This document shows positions 11,424 through 22,400 of a stretch of DNA of 64,000 nt, one piece after another. Below the pieces are notes generated by a model. That model was not told where the DNA came from, ran no database searches, and worked only from the letters and a program-made list of their open reading frames with translations. Every line of letters begins with the position of its first letter. The first letter of the stretch is position 1. This DNA comes from Lophium mytilinum (lineage: Eukaryota; Ascomycota; Dothideomycetes; Mytilinidiales; Mytilinidiaceae), in the NCBI GenBank assembly GCA_010093605.1, contig MU004191.1:799832-863831 (forward strand), given 5' to 3'. A program made the position numbers and the translations under genes.

Positions 11424-12036
11424 ATTTCTTCAAATTTGGTGTAGTGTTGTATAGCCTTCCATATTAACCTAAGCAAAATCTATATTTGAGCTAGAATTAA
11501 TCTCTAGATTGTCTTTACCTAGGCTGATAGAGTAACTAGAGATGTCGAAAGAAGGTGAGAAATAAAATTAGAGAAAGCGTGGTTTTCCAAAGAATCAGCC
11601 AATCAGAGGTGTTAGGTTTCTCATACAGCATGGAAAAGCTTCGCTCAACCTTCCTCCCACCAATATCCCACCTCGGTCATCAACGCGCTCTGTTTGGTTC
11701 TTATAGATACAGAACTTGCAACATATCCTCTGTATCGTACCTCGACTCTGGTTTTGAACTTGTTCGAATGTGAGATGTGACTCTTTCTACCACAAGCCGT
11801 CTCTACCGACCGGGCCTCCACTCTTGACTCGTACCCATGGCCCCGCTCCCTAACCAAACACCAAACTTCTCCAGGGCAGCGGCCCCGCCTTGTCATTAAC
11901 CGCGCGCCCAGACCTTGCGGATTCATGAGTCGGCCCGATGATGTTGATCACGACCACCTTCCAAGCGCGCTTCTTCCCCAGACCTCACTGCCCGCATTTT
12001 GCGCCTTCAATGTCTTTGCGTAGCTCCACATCCACC
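11424..12036. other. Intergenic, upstream of the Zn2Cys6 gene
   Basis: About 610 bp with no supported gene. In-frame ATGs at 11938 and 12010 would extend the regulator but have poor start context, so the region is treated as its 5' leader and promoter. Confidence 0.5.
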
Positions 12037-14265
12037 ATGGCGAAACGATCGTGGTCCCAGGCGAATGCCAGATCCATCCCAACTTCTGCGCCCATGGATA
12101 CCAGTCCTCAGGAGCAGATGTCGCCATCTGCGTCCCGACGGCGGACATCAGAGGCCGCTGAAGCCCACCTGACGTCTCATCCTTCGATTTCTCGCAAGGT
12201 GAAGGCGTGCGCGGCTTGTAGGAAGCAGAAGGTTAGAGTTGACCCCTGATGAAGTTTTGTTTCATGCGTTTACTTGCGACTGTAGATCAAATGCATCATG
12301 GAGAGCGGACCACCCTGCAAAAGGTGCACAGAACGAAATCTGTCCTGTGTATTGAACAAGAGTCTTCAAACTCTCATTGATGAGCGGTCCCAGTGAGTGT
12401 TTCCAGGTTCTCAAACATGTTGCGATCAATCATTTCGACATTTTCCACCGATCAATACGGTCACGTGTCGCAATATATACTGATTGAGCCCACAGATGGA
12501 AGAATGTTGTAGGAAACGACTTGGAGCAGATTCACTCGGCTCTCCAAGAAGTCCTTAACCGGTTATCACTACCGCCAATTCCTCGATTACAGACACTCAG
12601 CCAGGATAGCCAGGTTCTCTCTCCTCCTGACGAGGTTCTTGACCGTGAAGATCATGGGCCTTCTTGTGACAATTCTCCAAGAGTCTCGCCGCGAGATGAC
12701 GCCCTACCCCACGTGCCCATCGAATCGCTGTACCAGATTACCAGACTCCGCGCACTTCGCTCGGATAACCCGACCGAAACTCCTCAAGTTGCGCATCCCA
12801 ATGGTGTCAGCCATGTCATCAATGACTTCATTTCGAACGGCCAGCTAGGTGTAGAGGATGCCGAGCGTTTATTCCATCTCTATCAAAACCGTCTTGACCA
12901 TTTCATGTACGGGATCGGTGGTAAATATAGGGACCTTGAGAGCCTCCGGAGGGGTTCTGCAATTCTAACAGCTTGTATCTGCACAGTCGCGGCTCTCCAT
13001 GACCCAGGAAGTAACCACCTCTATGGAACCTGCAATCGTGAATTTCGACGTCTCATGGCGGCCTCGATGTTTGACAGACGAATTGATCGTGATCAACTCA
13101 GGGCAATGTGCATCGGATCGTACTGGTTGAGCGACATATCCTGGACACTCTCTGGGTACGCAATACGACGAGCTACAGAAGTCAGCCTGAACGCAAATTA
13201 TCACCGTGTCGTAGCAGAGAACAGTGAGGAAGCAGCTGACTGTCTCCGGATATGGTATATTCTCTACATATGCGACCATCACTTATCGATACTCTACGGG
13301 AGGCCATCCATTGTACGCGAAGATTTCGCCATTGAGGGGTGGGAGGCCTTCCTGAAGTCATCGGTGGCGAACGAGAGCGACAAACGGATGATCAGCCAGC
13401 TAGCGCTCTTGATTATTCTAAGCAATGTGCGGGAATTGTTTGGTCCGGACAACGGCGAGCAAGTTCCGCGCGCTTTTGCCACACAGCTTGCCAATTTCAG
13501 TCGCCAGATCGACCAGTGGATGGGAACTTGGAGCACTGATCTTCAACGTACGTTTCTCTGGCATTGCTCTGAACTCGCCACTAACAGTTCATAGGACAAC
13601 ACGATTACATTGGAGAATTCCCCACCAAGGGGGTCGTACTACATCATCATTTTGCGAAGCTGCATCTGCACTCTCACATTTTCAGAGGGCTGAAGAACTC
13701 GCCAGTACCCAGTTATTTCCACGATTCCGCTGTCGCCGCAGTGTCCGCCGCGACTTCTATCGTCGAGCTACTTCTCACCGACCGTGACCTCCAAGACTCA
13801 CTCGTGGGAATTCCCCACTACCTACACACCATGACTGCTTTTGCCTGTGTCTTCCTCCTCAAGGTTGCAGCCCAGCATAGTGGACAATATATCGAAGATG
13901 CGGTGGTGTTCGACCTCACGGCCAGGCTGGTCCAGCAATTCCGATCTACGGCAGTAGGAAAGTGGCATCTGGTTCATCTCATGGCGGATGGCCTCGAAAA
14001 ATTGGCCGCTAAGGAGCACCAAAAGAGTCCAGCAGCGTATCCGAATATGTTACTCGCAAATGGTAACAGCCACACTACGATGCCATACATGAATGGTGCA
14101 GACCATCCTTCCATGAACGGTTTGCCACATGGAGATGACTCGATTTATGGTCCCATGGCTACCAACGGCTTCCAAGACGGAGAAATCGATTTCGCAGCCA
14201 CGCCATTCTTACACTTTGACTCCGCAGGCTTTGACTTCAACTACGCTGGATTCGGGATACTATGA
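12037..14265 (+). CDS. Zn2Cys6 transcription factor
   Basis: Four exons: 12037-12231, 12286-12392, 12496-13547, 13595-14265; product 674 aa. The zinc cluster spans the first intron: KACAACRKQK then IKCIMES..PCKRCTERNLSCVL, giving the six cysteines of the Gal4-type binuclear cluster at about residues 57-86. A short linker and a predicted helix follow (LEQIHSALQEVLNRL), then a fungal-specific middle homology region (~130-560). The C-terminal ~80 residues are rich in Asn, Gly, Met and Asp, fitting an activation domain. The start at 12037 has a perfect CACCATGG context; 12010 and 11938 are alternatives. It lies in the middle of the metabolic block and is the obvious candidate regulator of it, by position only. 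Confidence 0.92.
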
Positions 14266-14312
14266 TATATTCTATAATACCAAAACAACCATCTATAAGA
14301 GCATGATAATGC

Positions 14313-15299
14313 CTACGCCACAAGACTCCGAGCGAAACTCTCCACCTCCTCGGTGAGCGTAATATCCTCGACCATACCGAGCTTCTTCGCGAGGCTCGTA
14401 TCAAACCGCGCAGGCCAACTCCTCACAATCGCCTCAACCTTCACATCCCTCTTCTCCTCAATCAGCGCCAACTTCTCCTTTCCACCTACCGCCTCAAGCG
14501 CTTCTAATATCTGCCCCACCGTCACTGTCTGCCCAGGCAAATTCACAGTCCGCCCCCGATTCACCCCAAACGCCTCCTTCGGCACATCCTTCATCGCCAC
14601 CAAATTCCGCACCACCGTGCTCGGCGAGCACACCCACATCTCCAAATCCTTACCCACCGGCAAGATGCTCTTCTCTCCCTTCAACGGCTCCCGCACTATC
14701 CCCGACGCAAACGACGACGCCGCCGCGGAGGGAGCGCCCGGCCGCACAATCACAGTCGGCAGACGCACAACACGCCCATCTATCAGCCCCCGCCGCGAGT
14801 AATCCGAAACCAGCGTCTCAACAATCAGCTTCTCGGCCCCGTAACTGCTTTGCGGCACTGGAATGGTCCGCTCGCTGACGACCTCGCCCAGCTCCAATGG
14901 AGGCCCGTACACAGCCAGCGAACTAGGAAACACGACCACAACCCCGGGTTGGTGCCGGCGCAGGTGGTCCAGCACTAGTCTGTGCGAGTCGATGTTCACA
15001 GCCAAGCCGAGTTCGAGATTTGCTTCTGCGCCCCCGGACATGATGTCGTGGAGGAAGTAGCATGCCGCGAACTTGGGCTCGAGCAACGCCGCGCACGCGT
15101 CCGCGGATGTGAGGTCTGATTTTACGGTCATGACGCGGTTGGCGTGCTGAGGGGAGGGGATTGCGGGCTGGATCACGTCGGCGAGGATGAGGTCGTAGGT
15201 TGGGGAGGCGTCGAGGAGGGCGGCGGCGAGGGCTTGGCCGATGAAGCCGCCGGCGCCTGTGATTAGGATCGTGTGGGATGCGGGTTCGAAGGAGCCCAT
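14313..15299 (-). CDS. DenD-like SDR (D-erythronate dehydrogenase family)
   Basis: Single exon, 328 aa, ending 47 bp from the regulator's stop on the opposite strand. The N-terminus has the Rossmann motif TGAGGFIG; the catalytic S-Y-K set is in FPSSLAVYG and QSSYGAEKL. Several stretches are characteristic of the DenD group of extended SDRs, not of sugar-nucleotide epimerases: the HDIMSGGAEANLELGLAVN region, VSDYSRRGLIDGRVVRLPT, and SAAASSFASGIVREPLKGE. In bacteria DenD oxidises D-erythronate to 2-oxo-tetronate with NAD+. A DUF1537 kinase of the same bacterial pathway type lies 2.2 kb away. Exact substrate here is not proven; related acid sugars are possible. The start at 15299 is the only reasonable ATG. 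Confidence 0.85.
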   Translation of the reverse strand: MGSFEPASHTILITGAGGFIGQALAAALLDASPTYDLILADVIQPAIPSPQHANRVMTVKSDLTSADACAALLEPKFAACYFLHDIMSGGAEANLELGLAVNIDSHRLVLDHLRRHQPGVVVVFPSSLAVYGPPLELGEVVSERTIPVPQSSYGAEKLIVETLVSDYSRRGLIDGRVVRLPTVIVRPGAPSAAASSFASGIVREPLKGEKSILPVGKDLEMWVCSPSTVVRNLVAMKDVPKEAFGVNRGRTVNLPGQTVTVGQILEALEAVGGKEKLALIEEKRDVKVEAIVRSWPARFDTSLAKKLGMVEDITLTEEVESFARSLVA

Positions 15300-15844
15300 A
15301 TTCGCGGGTTTGGCTAGAGAATCGGATGGACGGTATAGCGGGTTTGCAAGTGTGTTTGGAGCTATAGGAGGCGGAAGTGGGTAGAGAGGGAGGGAATCGT
15401 GATATGGAATTGGATTGTGGAAGTGGCTTGTTTCCTTCCCGGAACAAATCGATGTTGGTATCTATTTAGCCTGGCTACGCTTACCCACGGCAATGGATTC
15501 CGTCGTATCTGCCGTCGAGTCTCTCTTTGCACATCTATTGCCCCGCAGGTGTGAAGACCGCGTTGCGGGGCGCGACGCGTTGGGGAGATGGCCGGTGGAG
15601 GGGAGCATGTTGGTTCGGGGAGAAGGCCGATGTGTGGAGTTAGGGCCGATGCTGCGGCCGCTAGTGATATGCACTCCGGACCGGACTAGGGATGATGGAG
15701 GCACCGAGCTTGGGTTGGGGAAGGGTGATAACATGGGTGTATAGTGGGGAGGTAACGCGGGTATACTTCTACGTCTTCTGTTACTTTTGCTAGCATTTTT
15801 GAAAGTTTGGCGAAGATTACAGTTTCGCGCAATCTTGAAACACC
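15300..15844. promoter_or_regulatory. Divergent promoter between DenD-like gene and AKR
   Basis: 545 bp separate two start codons on opposite strands, so both promoters must lie here. This makes co-regulation of the dehydrogenase and the reductase likely. It contains the CCGG-rich palindrome at 15675. Confidence 0.6.
15675..15685. promoter_or_regulatory. Palindromic CCGG-A-CCGG, candidate Zn2Cys6 site
   Basis: The 11-bp sequence TCCGGACCGGA is a perfect inverted repeat around a central A. Gal4-type factors recognise CGG triplets in inverted, everted or direct arrangement. It lies in the divergent promoter near the cluster regulator. Chance occurrence in GC-rich DNA cannot be excluded. Confidence 0.25.
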
Positions 15845-17039
15845 ATGTCAAACAAGATGGAGTATATGCGCCTCGGGAATAGTGGATTGAAGGTGTCGAA
15901 GATCATATTGGGTGGGATGAGCTTTGGTTCAAGCAAATGGGAGAGCTCGCCGTGGACGCTGGATGAACCGGAGGCGTTGAAGGTGATTAAGAAGGCGTAT
16001 GATTTGGGGATAAACACGTGGGTAAGTCAAACTGTTCCCGTGCGAAATTCTATGGCTAAGGAATTGCGCATAGGATACAGCAGACACTTACTCGAATGGT
16101 GCCTCCGAGCGCATCATTGGCAAAGCACTGAAGGAGTTCAAAATTCCCAGGAGTAAAGTAGTGATTCTCACAAAGATCTTCAATCCCGTCATGGATGATG
16201 ATTCGAGACCTGTGCCGAAGAATGACGGGGTGCTTGTGAATCAGATGGGGTTGAGTAGGAAGCATGTCTTTGAGGCGGTGGACAGGTGTTTGGAGAGGCT
16301 GGGGACGGACTATATTGGTAAAGACCTTATCTTTCGTATAGCAGATAACTTCGCTCTTCCTATCAGTTTCTCTTCCCTCTTCCAGCTCAACTTTTTACAT
16401 TTCCCGAGACATCTTAAGTGACTGTTAGGGACTAACAACCCACCAGACGTCCTCCAAATCCACCGCCTCGACCGCGAAACTACCCCCGCCGAAATCATGC
16501 AAGCCCTACACGACCTAATTCGCTCTGGAAAGGTCCACTACACTGGGGCTTCCTCCATGTACACCTGGGAATTCGCGCAGCTTCAACACGTTGCGATCTT
16601 AAACCACTGGACTCCTTTCATCAGCATGCAGCCCTTCTACAACCTGCTCTACCGCGAGGAAGAACGTGAAATGCTGCCGTTCTGCCAGGCAACGGGAGTA
16701 GGTGTTATCCCATGGTCCCCGCTCGCTAGGGGTCTATTGGCGAAACCACTGGACGAGGGAAGTGCAAGAAAGGAGGCAGATGGAAAGGCGAAGGCGTGGT
16801 TTGGGGATGCAAATATGGAGATTGTGGGGCGGGTAGAGGAAGTGGCGAAGAGGAAGGGGGTTAGTATGGTATTGGTGGCTACGGCGTGGGTATTGGGAAA
16901 GGGGTGTGCACCGATTGTAGGGTTGAGCAGTGAGAGAAGAGTAGAGGAAGTAGTGGAGGCTTCAGGGGTGAAGTTGAGTGATGAGGACGTGAAGTACCTA
17001 GAGGAGGAGTATCGAACAAGGAGCATTCAGGGAATGTAG
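15845..17039 (+). CDS. Aldo-keto reductase (aryl-alcohol dehydrogenase type)
   Basis: Three exons: 15845-16021, 16074-16317, 16447-17039; product 337 aa. Motifs: YMRLGNSGLKVSKIILGGMSFG at the start, catalytic Asp 60 and Tyr 65 in TWDTADTYSNG, Lys in ILTKIF, His in LQIHRLD, QPFYNLLYREEEREMLP, GVGVIPWSPLARGLL and the C-terminal IVGLSSERRVEE cofactor segment. This is the AKR9/YakC-like class, distinct from the AKR at 8481, so the block has two unrelated-type AKRs. It should be an NADP(H)-dependent cytosolic oxidoreductase of unknown substrate. It shares a divergent promoter with the DenD-like gene. The second intron is 129 bp, longer than the local norm. Confidence 0.92.
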
Positions 17040-17507
17040 ATGTAATTGCAGATGGACAGGTGAATCTCGGAGACTTCGAAGTGAGTAGGAGAGCGTGTAA
17101 AACTCGCTCCGAAGTTTTCCGTTTTGCGAGCGTGCGGCAGTGAGCCCCTGATCGTTCATTCTACCCCTCATGTCGCTTTCATGATCCAGATATGCCGTTC
17201 GAGGGCCTCTTCGACAACACCAGATTTCAAGTTGAGTCTATAAGTTGAGTGTCAAGTCGGAGATCCATGCATGGCCCGGCTATGCTACGGCAGTGAATCT
17301 TTCGCACTTCTGTCCGTTCCCTATTAACCCGAGTCTCCGGGCCAAACATGTGGGCAACGGGGATGCGCATAGCGGGAGCTAAGGCTTAGACGACTATCTT
17401 AAGTATACGTCGAGGCTCAAATAAGTATCTATCGTCATTAGTCTACATCTTTACCTTTCCAGCTTCACGTTTCAAAACTTTCAATCAAAACTCCTGCACT
17501 TCGCAAT
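17040..17507. other. Intergenic, AKR to C4 sugar-acid kinase
   Basis: 468 bp between co-directional genes; no frame with support. The last ~60 bp before the kinase ATG are C/T-rich, typical of a fungal leader. Presumed promoter of the kinase. Confidence 0.5.
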
Positions 17508-19071
17508 ATGACGATCTCCGACCCCCAACCCCTACCCCTAACGAGCACCCTATCCTCCCTTCCACCCTTAGAATCAACCTCTCAATTCCTTCGCGCCGAA
17601 ACGCGCCGCCAACTCCAACAAAACCCTTCCACTCCACTACTCATAGCTCTCGATGACGACCCCACCGGCACCCAAACCTGCCACGGGATCCCCGTCCTCA
17701 CCACCTGGTCCATCCCCACTCTTATTGCCGAATTCACCCAAACCGCCCCCGGCAGCGGCTTCTTCGTTCTCACGAACTCACGCGCACTTCACGCGCCTGC
17801 CGCCCGGGCTCTAATCGCCGAGATATGCCAGAACTTGCAAGCGGCGGCCAAAGAAACAGGTAAAGCATTCGAAGTCGTGTTACGCGGGGACTCTACGCTT
17901 CGGGGCCATTTCCCAGACGAGCCAGAGGCGGTAGAAGGGGTGCTGGGGAAAGCGGACGCGTGGTTGCTTTGCCCGTTCTTCTTGCAGGGAGGCAGGTACA
18001 CGATTGAAAATGTGCACTACGTGGCTGAGGGGGAGACGCTGGTGCCCGCGGGACAGACACCGTTCGCACGGGATGCAACATTTGGGTATCGGAGTAGCGA
18101 TTTGAGGGAGTGGGTGGAGGAGAAGAGCAAGGGGCGGTTGAAGAAGGAGAAGGTGATTAGCTTGGAGCTGGGGGATATTAGGGAGGGAGGGGCGGAGAGA
18201 GTTGCGGATATTGTCTGTGCGATTGAGAAGGGGAGCGGGACGCCGGTCGTTGTTAATGCGGCGGCTGAAGAGGATGTTGATGTGGTCGTGTTGGGGATAT
18301 TGAAGGGTGAGTAGTGTTTATGCTGCACGTGAGCGTCACGTGAGAGTTTGCTAATCGGAAATTTTAGCGAGTGCACGAGGGAAAAAGTTTCTTTTCAGAT
18401 CTGGGGCTGCGTTTGTATCGGCTAGGTTAGGTATTGATCCCATCCCTCCGATATCTGCAAAGCAACTACAGCTGGATCCTAGGAAAGGTGGTCTTATCAT
18501 CGCGGGATCCTACGTTCCCAAGACGACGGCGCAGCTGGACGTTTTGGTCAAGAGGAGTGGTGATAGGCTCACGACAGTGATATTGGACGTAGAAAAACTC
18601 CTGAAATCACCAGAAAGCGCGGAGGCAGCGCTAGCAGAGGCATTAAAAACCGCGGAAACGGAGATCAACAAACCACACGACATCTTGGTGATGACTAGTC
18701 GAAAGCTCATTATTGGCGACGACGAAGTGGAGAGCTTAGATATTGGCTCCATAGTGGCGAAGGTTCTTGTTCAGTTCTTGCAGCGACTGAAGAGCAAGCC
18801 GAGATATGTCATTGCGAAGGTAAACTTCATTCCATACCTGCCGCAACATGCGCTGATGTACTTGAAGGGCGGCATCACCTCCTCGGACATGGCCACTAAA
18901 GGTCTTAACATGAAACGTGCGGAGATCGTCGGGCAGGCTGCAGCTGGCGTTCCTCTTTGGAGATGCGATGAGCCAACTTGCAAGCATCCCGGTCTACCAT
19001 ATGTTGTGTTTCCTGGCAATGTTGGCTCGAACGACACGTTGTTTGAAGTCGTAGATAGGTGGAGGGTGTGA
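17508..19071 (+). CDS. DUF1537 four-carbon acid sugar kinase
   Basis: Three exons: 17508-18306, 18368-18819, 18868-19071; product 484 aa, close to the ~420-aa bacterial OtnK/DtnK enzymes plus an N-terminal tail. The substrate-binding half has LIALDDDPTGTQT (residues 46-57) and LRGDSTLRGHFPDE (125-138), both diagnostic for DUF1537. The C-terminal nucleotide-binding half has IIAGSYVPKTTAQLD, a GGITSSDMATKGL loop and FPGNVGSNDTL. Members phosphorylate 3-oxo-tetronate, D-threonate or related C4 acid sugars at O4. The second intron (48 bp) is an exact multiple of three without a stop, so a naive model would wrongly insert 16 residues ahead of the GGI loop. It stands alone here, not fused to dehydrogenase or aldolase domains as in some fungal proteins. 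Confidence 0.9.
18326..18342. promoter_or_regulatory. Two CACGTG boxes 11 bp apart in an intron
   Basis: CACGTG occurs at 18326-18331 and 18337-18342 inside the first intron of the DUF1537 kinase gene. CACGTG is the core recognised by fungal bHLH factors. Exact duplication one helical turn apart is unusual in a 61-bp intron. Function is not shown. Confidence 0.35.
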
Positions 19072-19405
19072 CACTTTGAAGATTCGAAATGAAAACTAAA
19101 TACGATATCAAAGAGTATATCTATGCAGCACTACTTACGAAACTTACCGAGTCTTTCTACCCACCTTCGCCGTCCTGCTCCTTCAGTATCCTTTTCTACC
19201 TCGCCTCCCTCTCCTCCCTCTCCTCAGCTAGCGCTGTGCCACTTCTGTACCCGCCAATCGTGGAATGTACTCCATCACATCCAATCGTTGTTAAGGAACA
19301 TGGCCCAACATCAGGCCTCGTATACGTACACATGCAAAAAAGGTTGGTCCGAGTCTCTCGCCATTCTGGAGGTGCCCTGGCTTGCTGCTTAGTCCCCCCA
19401 TTCTA
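19072..19405. other. Convergent 3' intergenic region
   Basis: 334 bp between the stop codons of two convergent genes; it holds both 3' untranslated regions. The visible frames have no family resemblance. Nothing else seen. Confidence 0.5.
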
Positions 19406-22400
19406 CTACTTTCTAGCTTCTCTTGGGGCGTTCCGCCGCTTTCTAGGGGGGTTTTCTGCTTGAAGGTCAAAGTGTGGATCAACTTCACCGGTTCCCTGTC
19501 CTGCTTCTACCATGGTTCGCTTACGCTTTCCCGCAGCGCGTGTGTTGGAGCCTTCAGCCCCAGCATTAAGAACTATTCCTGGATTCAAGACCACCGGTAA
19601 TTGAGTATCGATGGGCGCATTTCTTGCCGCCTCCTCCGCCTGTTGTCTTTGATTGAGAAGTCTCACAACGTCTTGTGCTAGCAGACGGTCTTGTCTTCCT
19701 CGTGCCTCTTCTTCTTGACGCATACGTCTTTCTCGTGCCTCTATTTCTCGACGCTCAAGTCTTTCTCGTGCCTCTTGTACTTGACGGCGACGGCGCTCAT
19801 CAGGTCGCTCCATTATCCTATCATAAGCTTCCGTTTTAGGGTTGAAAACTCTGCGATGCCAGTAGCCGCCGTCTGCCTGGGACCATATCCAAGAAGGTGG
19901 GCGATTTGGGGGTGCCTTTCCCTTCTCGACGCTTCCTGTCTCGCCGGCAGCGCGTCTCACAACCTCTGTTGGTCGGTTGGCACCAGCACCACCAGCTCCC
20001 TCGTTCCTCTGGTTGGCAACAGCCTGGGCAGCCTGTTGATGTTCTCTCCACCCTCCAACAAAGCCGTCGGCGCTACCTCTCGCGGGTGACTGGGCAACTC
20101 GTATTGCACCTTCGCCTCCTCCATTGGCACCGGCGGGGAGTTCTTCGGAGTCTATGATGAGGTCGTCCAGGGCGAAGAAGCCAATGCCATCCCCTCCCTC
20201 AGTCTCTGTAGGAGGTCCTCCAGGACTCATTCCATTGAAGTTTTCCCGAGACCTAGCCAACTCTTTCGCTTCAGCGTCGGGGTCATTTGGATCTAGGTTG
20301 TCGCCTCCGCTGCCTCCTCTCAGCACTCCTTTGCCCCCTTTACCCCCTTTGCCCCCTTTGCCCCCTTTGCCCCCTTTGGCCCCTTTGGCCCCTTTGGCCC
20401 CTTTGGCTCCTTTTGCCCCTTTGCCCCCTTTGCCTCCGCCGCCTCCGCCACCTCCGCCGCCTCCAGAACCGTCGTCTCCGTGACGCGCCGCACGCCGACC
20501 GATACGGAATGTATCTCCTGGGAGGTGAAGTATACGAAGGCATTCATCTAGGTCATCTCTTTTCTTGCCTTTAGCCGGTGTCTTGTTCTCCCAGTCCACC
20601 AAGGCCCTTCGAGTTTCTATCAAAACGTCCCACAAGGATGGCCTGATTCGCGGCTGTGCATTTTGATCATAACTCAACGAGTTCATCATAAGGGTCGTTA
20701 GACGTGTGGAGTACGTGTCCGCGTACTCGCTAGGGTCTGGAGGATCGTATGCGTTCTTATATTCGTAGCCCATTTCTTCGAAGCTAGGTATGAACGGGAC
20801 AGGCTTAATAGTTCCGTCGCTGTTGGTATTGTATCCCCTCCAGTCATTTGGATCTCGCCAAACACGCTCGAAATACTCGAAGTTTCTCTGAGCTCTCCGA
20901 TCTCTATCCCAGTCGGCCTGCTCTGGCTTAGCGTCATATGGGTTGTCGAACCTCGCTTTTTCAGGCAAGCCATCAGTTCGGATCATGCCAGAGGAGAGAC
21001 GAGTCATTGACCAAATGATCATCCCAATTTCCCATACCATGGTCCGCTCTGTAGCCTGTGTTTCCGGTGGTGCCGGTGCCACCAGTGGCTGACCATTATA
21101 CCCTAGGATATACCTATAGGCCCAACCGAGGTGTTGTTCCTAGATTTCTCAATTAGCATTCTAATGTCGACCTACCAATAAGAGGACAACGGAATACTCA
21201 CCGGTGAAGCATGCTCCCAAGTGCCTCCAGAGCATATATCCAAATCGTTGTCCACCATTCCGAAATCTGCCAATATTGGAACCGGATATCCTCGATACGT
21301 AGTATCACGGTCACTCGGCGTATCGAGAAGAACATTTTCGGGCTTAATGTCTACGTGTACTCTGCTTTTCGATTCACTACGTTTCACGTAGTCGGACTTT
21401 GGATATTCATGTACTGCGCCGTGTGCCAGGGTTCCGCCGCAATACAATACCCAGCACGCCTCGGCCAATGCGTTCCAAACGTACCATACGAACACCTCAG
21501 GGAAGTAGATGGGTCTAAGCAGAAGTTAGCACGTCGCTTAGGATATACCGAAAAGGCAGCAATGGGATCTAGACTTACTCCGGTGGATTTTTCGTCGAAG
21601 ACTTTATGTACTTTTCGAGGAGGTCGTCGAGAGTTCCGTACTGCGCAAAGTTCATATACGTAGTCCTAAGAGATGTGTTAGCTCGCTCTCAGATGAATGA
21701 TATACGGGTCTACTTACCAAACATTGCTTGTTATTGCCCGGAGGGCCTCCTCGGAGTGGACTAAACCCCTCACTCTAGGGATATTTTTGTGCTTCCAGGG
21801 TATAGTTTGACGAAGGATCTCAAATTCTTTCGGCTCGCCATCAACTGGGTTAATAGTCAAGTCATTTCGCGCTGGGACTACGGCTGGATTGCCAGGGATA
21901 GGATAACTTTCTCGCTTCCTTGCCATGCGCTGATATACATCGACCTATGAGTTAGCAAACTGAAGACTTCGCTGATGTGAATAACTTACGTCCAGAATCG
22001 TGCCGTTCGCATTATCGACATAGACCCAAAGATCAACTACGCCAAAACCTCCTCTCCCAAGTTCCTTCGCGTACTGCCAACTTCCAGCTGGGAGCGGGAT
22101 CAAATTCGGTAGTGGAATTAGAGGTGGGTTTTGTGGTGATGTAGGGTTGTTTAGAGTTAAAACAGCTTCTGGTCGTGCGACTGGTACAGGTGGAACTACC
22201 GGTTGAATTACGGGTTGAAGTGCTGGTTGGACTGCTGGTTGAACTACCGGTAGAACTGGTGGTTGAACTACCGGTAGAACTGCTGGTTGAACTACCGGTT
22301 GAACTGGTGGTTGAACTACCGGTAGAACTGCTGGTTGAACTACCGGTTGAACTGGTGGAACAGCTGGTAGCGCGGCATCAACCGGAAAAGTGTTGATAAA

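Noticed and set aside
6290-19071. Secondary-metabolite biosynthetic cluster
   Set aside because: No polyketide synthase, peptide synthetase, terpene cyclase or P450 is present; the enzymes fit sugar-acid catabolism better.
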